This document shows, piece by piece, positions 13,014 through 14,729 of a stretch of DNA of 14,729 bases. Position numbers and translations under genes: made by a program. Position 1 is the first letter of the stretch. Every line of letters starts with the position of its first letter. The notes beneath the pieces are model-generated. The model saw only the letters and a list, made by a program, of their open reading frames with translations, ran no database searches and was not told the DNA's origin. The stretch is taken from contig CALFXA010000273.1 in the NCBI GenBank assembly GCA_937928015.1, forward strand, positions 1-14,729, written 5' to 3'. The stretch is from an uncultured Anaerolineales bacterium. Lineage in GTDB: Bacteria; Chloroflexota; Anaerolineae; Anaerolineales; Villigracilaceae.

Positions 13014-13803
13014 ATACCGAGTCGCGGACGGCGTTGCAGCGTTCGCAATCGTCCCGCTCGCATAACAGGTCGAGTGGATTGTGCTGGAGCCGCTTCTGCA
13101 CCGTCTCGAAGAGTCGTTGAAGCGGAATGGCCCGCACCACTGCAGGCCCGATCACCGCGCTGCGCGTGTTGGCTTCGAGATCGGCGGCGAGCGAGTCGAA
13201 GCCGCTCGAATCGCCGGGGAAGCCTGAGCATTCCACGATGCGTTTCCTGGTCAGCGCCCAGCGGGTGAACTGTCGGCGGCCGGCCAGTTTCTCGGCGAAG
13301 TGGATGCTGGTGTTGACGGTTTGATCCACGCCCAGCAGCACGACCCATCCGCCCTGTTCGGCCAGCACGCCGATGGGTGCCAGCGGGTTGAAGAGTGTCT
13401 GCGCGTCGAGCGCCTCGTCGGCATGGATGCCCGCAAACGAGAGGATCGGATGCAGGCTGCGGCGCGCGGCGGGATGCCGCCGCACGACTTCGGGGAACCA
13501 GCCCATCATGCGGTCGGCGGGCATGTCTGCGTGAAAGAACTCGGCCATCAGGTTATGGCTCAGGTCGCTGCCGTAGGTCAATCCGTTGTGCGGCAGACCG
13601 ACCCCGGGTGTGACCATCGTCTTGTAGGTGAAGGTGGGAACCAGCAGCGCGCTGGCATTGGCCAACAGGGCGCCTAATAGCGTGCTTGCTCCGCCGTGGA
13701 TGGGACCGAACGCGGTTAGCGAAGTGTGCGCGATGATGGGTTGTCCGTGCAGGCCCAGGTCACGGAAGCAGGCGCGCAGGCGGGCGAAGGTCAGTTCGGT
13801 CAT
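13012..13803 (-). CDS. AAC(3)-family N-acetyltransferase
   Basis: A 263-residue protein of the aminoglycoside 3-N-acetyltransferase (antibiotic_NAT) family, of normal length. Marks in order: 'IIAHTSLTAFGPIHGGAS' (23-40), 'LLVPTFTY' (53-60), 'GWFPEVVRRHPAARRSLHPILSFA' split over 101-124, 'LLGVDQTVNTSIHFAE' (156-171, with the probable catalytic His168) and 'CSGFPGD' (192-198). It would transfer acetyl from acetyl-CoA to an amine; family members outside resistance elements often have unknown substrates, and resistance is not implied. The C-terminus has a cysteine cluster, Cys248, Cys253 and Cys256, that could bind a metal. ATG 13803 overlaps the enoyl-CoA hydratase stop as ATGA, so translation is probably coupled. 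Confidence 0.88.
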   Translation of the reverse strand: MTELTFARLRACFRDLGLHGQPIIAHTSLTAFGPIHGGASTLLGALLANASALLVPTFTYKTMVTPGVGLPHNGLTYGSDLSHNLMAEFFHADMPADRMMGWFPEVVRRHPAARRSLHPILSFAGIHADEALDAQTLFNPLAPIGVLAEQGGWVVLLGVDQTVNTSIHFAEKLAGRRQFTRWALTRKRIVECSGFPGDSSGFDSLAADLEANTRSAVIGPAVVRAIPLQRLFETVQKRLQHNPLDLLCERDDCERCNAVRDSV

Positions 13804-14573
13804 CGTCCCTTCCAGGTGGGCGTGCGTTTTTCGAGGAAGGCTGCCATGCCTTCTTTTTGATCCTCGCTGGCGAAGAGATTGTAGAAGACCTGACGCTCTT
13901 CCTCAAGCCCTTCGCCCAGCCGACGTTCGTAGGCTTGCAGGATCATCTGTTTGGCGGCTTGTGCCGCCAGCGGAGCACGTTCTGCGATCTGCGCGGCGAG
14001 GGATAAGGCTTCGTCGAGGAATCTTTCGGGCGGGACGACGCGGTTGACCAGCCCAAGCTGGAGCGCTTCCTGCGCCGACAGGCTGCGGTTGTTGAGGACC
14101 ATCTCCATCGCGAGGACCTTGCCCACTGCACGCGGCAGGCGCTGGGTCCCGCCTGCGCCGGGCATCACCCCGATGGTCACCTCGGGCAGGCCGAAGCGGG
14201 CCGACTCGGACGCCACGATCATGTCACAGGACAGGGCCAGCTCAAATCCGCCGCCCAACGCCCAGCCCGAGACCGCCGCGATGACCGGTTTGCGGATCGA
14301 GCGAATGCGCCCGAAGACGGCGGTCGGATCGCTGTCCATCATTTGCTGGACGGTTTTGTCGGCCATCTCGCGGATGTCGGCTCCCGCGGCGAATGCCCGC
14401 TGACTCCCTGCGATGACCATGACACGGACCTGCTCGTCCGCGTCGAAGGCGGAGAGCGCGTCCATCAGTTCGGTCAGCAAGGCGTGGTTCAGGGCGTTGA
14501 GGGCTTGCGGACGGTTGAGGGTAAGCAAGCCCACGCGTCCGCGGGTTTCGGTCAGGATGTGGGTATAGGTCAT
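13800..14573 (-). CDS. enoyl-CoA hydratase/isomerase (crotonase family)
   Basis: A 257-residue crotonase, of normal length. The CoA-binding/oxyanion segment 'AFAAGADIREM' (60-70), 'GWALGGGFELALSCD' (103-117) with catalytic Glu111, and 'GLPEVTIGVMPGAGGTQRLPR' type segment (128-148) with catalytic Glu131 are all present. Both glutamates being kept supports hydration of trans-2-enoyl-CoA in fatty-acid or amino-acid degradation. The start is ATG 14573, with AAGGAG 5 bases upstream; the longer frame (to 14666) runs into a terminator. It is first in a two-gene operon, and its stop overlaps the AAC(3)-family start by 4 bases. TATCAT near 14613-14618 may be a -10 box, but this is weak. Confidence 0.93.
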   Translation of the reverse strand: MTYTHILTETRGRVGLLTLNRPQALNALNHALLTELMDALSAFDADEQVRVMVIAGSQRAFAAGADIREMADKTVQQMMDSDPTAVFGRIRSIRKPVIAAVSGWALGGGFELALSCDMIVASESARFGLPEVTIGVMPGAGGTQRLPRAVGKVLAMEMVLNNRSLSAQEALQLGLVNRVVPPERFLDEALSLAAQIAERAPLAAQAAKQMILQAYERRLGEGLEEERQVFYNLFASEDQKEGMAAFLEKRTPTWKGR

Positions 14574-14651
14574 CGCGTCTCCTTCGCTGTCGGCGAATTG
14601 GTTCCCGTGGATGATACCCCAAGACGGAGAAAAAGAAAAAGTGGAGAAAAT

Positions 14652-14681
14652 AACACGGCGGACCAAAAGGTCCGCCGTGTT
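14652..14681 (-). terminator. rho-independent terminator of the gene at the right edge
   Basis: A perfect 13-bp stem (14652-14664 with 14669-14681; AACACGGCGGACC/GGTCCGCCGTGTT), loop AAAA, followed by a T-rich tract on the minus strand. It begins just after the stop of the partial gene at the window's edge. Confidence 0.9.
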
Positions 14682-14683
14682 CG

Positions 14684-14729
14684 TTATCGTTTCTCCGCAT
14701 CCTGTTGAATGCGCTCGATGGCTTGCAGG
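14684..14729 (-). CDS. C-terminal end of an unidentified protein (partial)
   Basis: The minus strand reads ..LQAIERIQQDAEKR and a TAA stop at 14686-14684, directly before a terminator hairpin. The 14 visible residues are amphipathic and helical, and look like a real C-terminus. They are too few to identify the protein; the rest lies beyond the window. Confidence 0.6.
   Translation of the reverse strand, partial: LQAIERIQQDAEKR

Noticed and set aside
1..14729. CRISPR array, insertion sequence, rRNA, replication origin
   Set aside because: No regularly spaced repeats, transposase or integrase motifs, rRNA stretches or DnaA-box clusters were seen on either strand.

Overview
The window looks like chromosomal DNA from an environmental bacterium, most likely a member of the Chloroflexota (Anaerolineae-like). 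This is an inference from gene content: an SPFH protein with N-terminal beta repeats, a DUF4230 membrane protein, a LipM-type octanoyltransferase, a lipoprotein with a Pro/Thr linker, and several apparently leaderless genes. No rRNA, tRNA, CRISPR array, transposase or integrase was seen.

Left part (1 to about 3500), accessory: genes read rightward, and the first 2 kb is visibly richer in A+T than the rest. It holds the 3' end of a sugar-nucleotide-epimerase/reductase-like gene, a sequence with the layout of an integron attC site (320-449), a classical SDR oxidoreductase, a second half-attC (1299-1342), and a RibD/DHFR-fold reductase. These are followed by an exported membrane-anchored protein and a G+C-rich SAM methyltransferase. 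The arrangement fits a decaying gene-cassette array without a visible integrase. A 316-base interval with at most one tiny ORF (3501-3816) separates it from the rest.

Right part (about 3800 to the end), housekeeping-like: a small membrane protein (+), then a mostly leftward block. In leftward pairs, proC reads into a RimJ/RimL-type acetyltransferase (ATGA overlap), a YdcF/SanA-like protein reads into an HD hydrolase, and an enoyl-CoA hydratase reads into an AAC(3)-family acetyltransferase (ATGA overlap). Single leftward genes encode an OsmC-family protein, a large SPFH protein, a PhnD-like lipoprotein and a LipM-like octanoyltransferase. Two rightward genes are divergent from leftward ones: DUF4230 (from the PhnD-like gene) and a 131-residue orphan (from lipM).

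Expression signals are clear. Seven strong hairpin terminators follow individual transcription units. Genes fall into two start classes: those with a Shine-Dalgarno sequence (internal operon genes and several first genes), and four first genes with no Shine-Dalgarno but a TANNNT -10 box 6-7 bases before ATG (OsmC, the YdcF-like gene, lipM and the 131-residue orphan), as expected for leaderless mRNAs. The most notable points are the attC-like sites, the vault-like repeat plus SPFH plus coiled-coil architecture, and the divergent leaderless pair.
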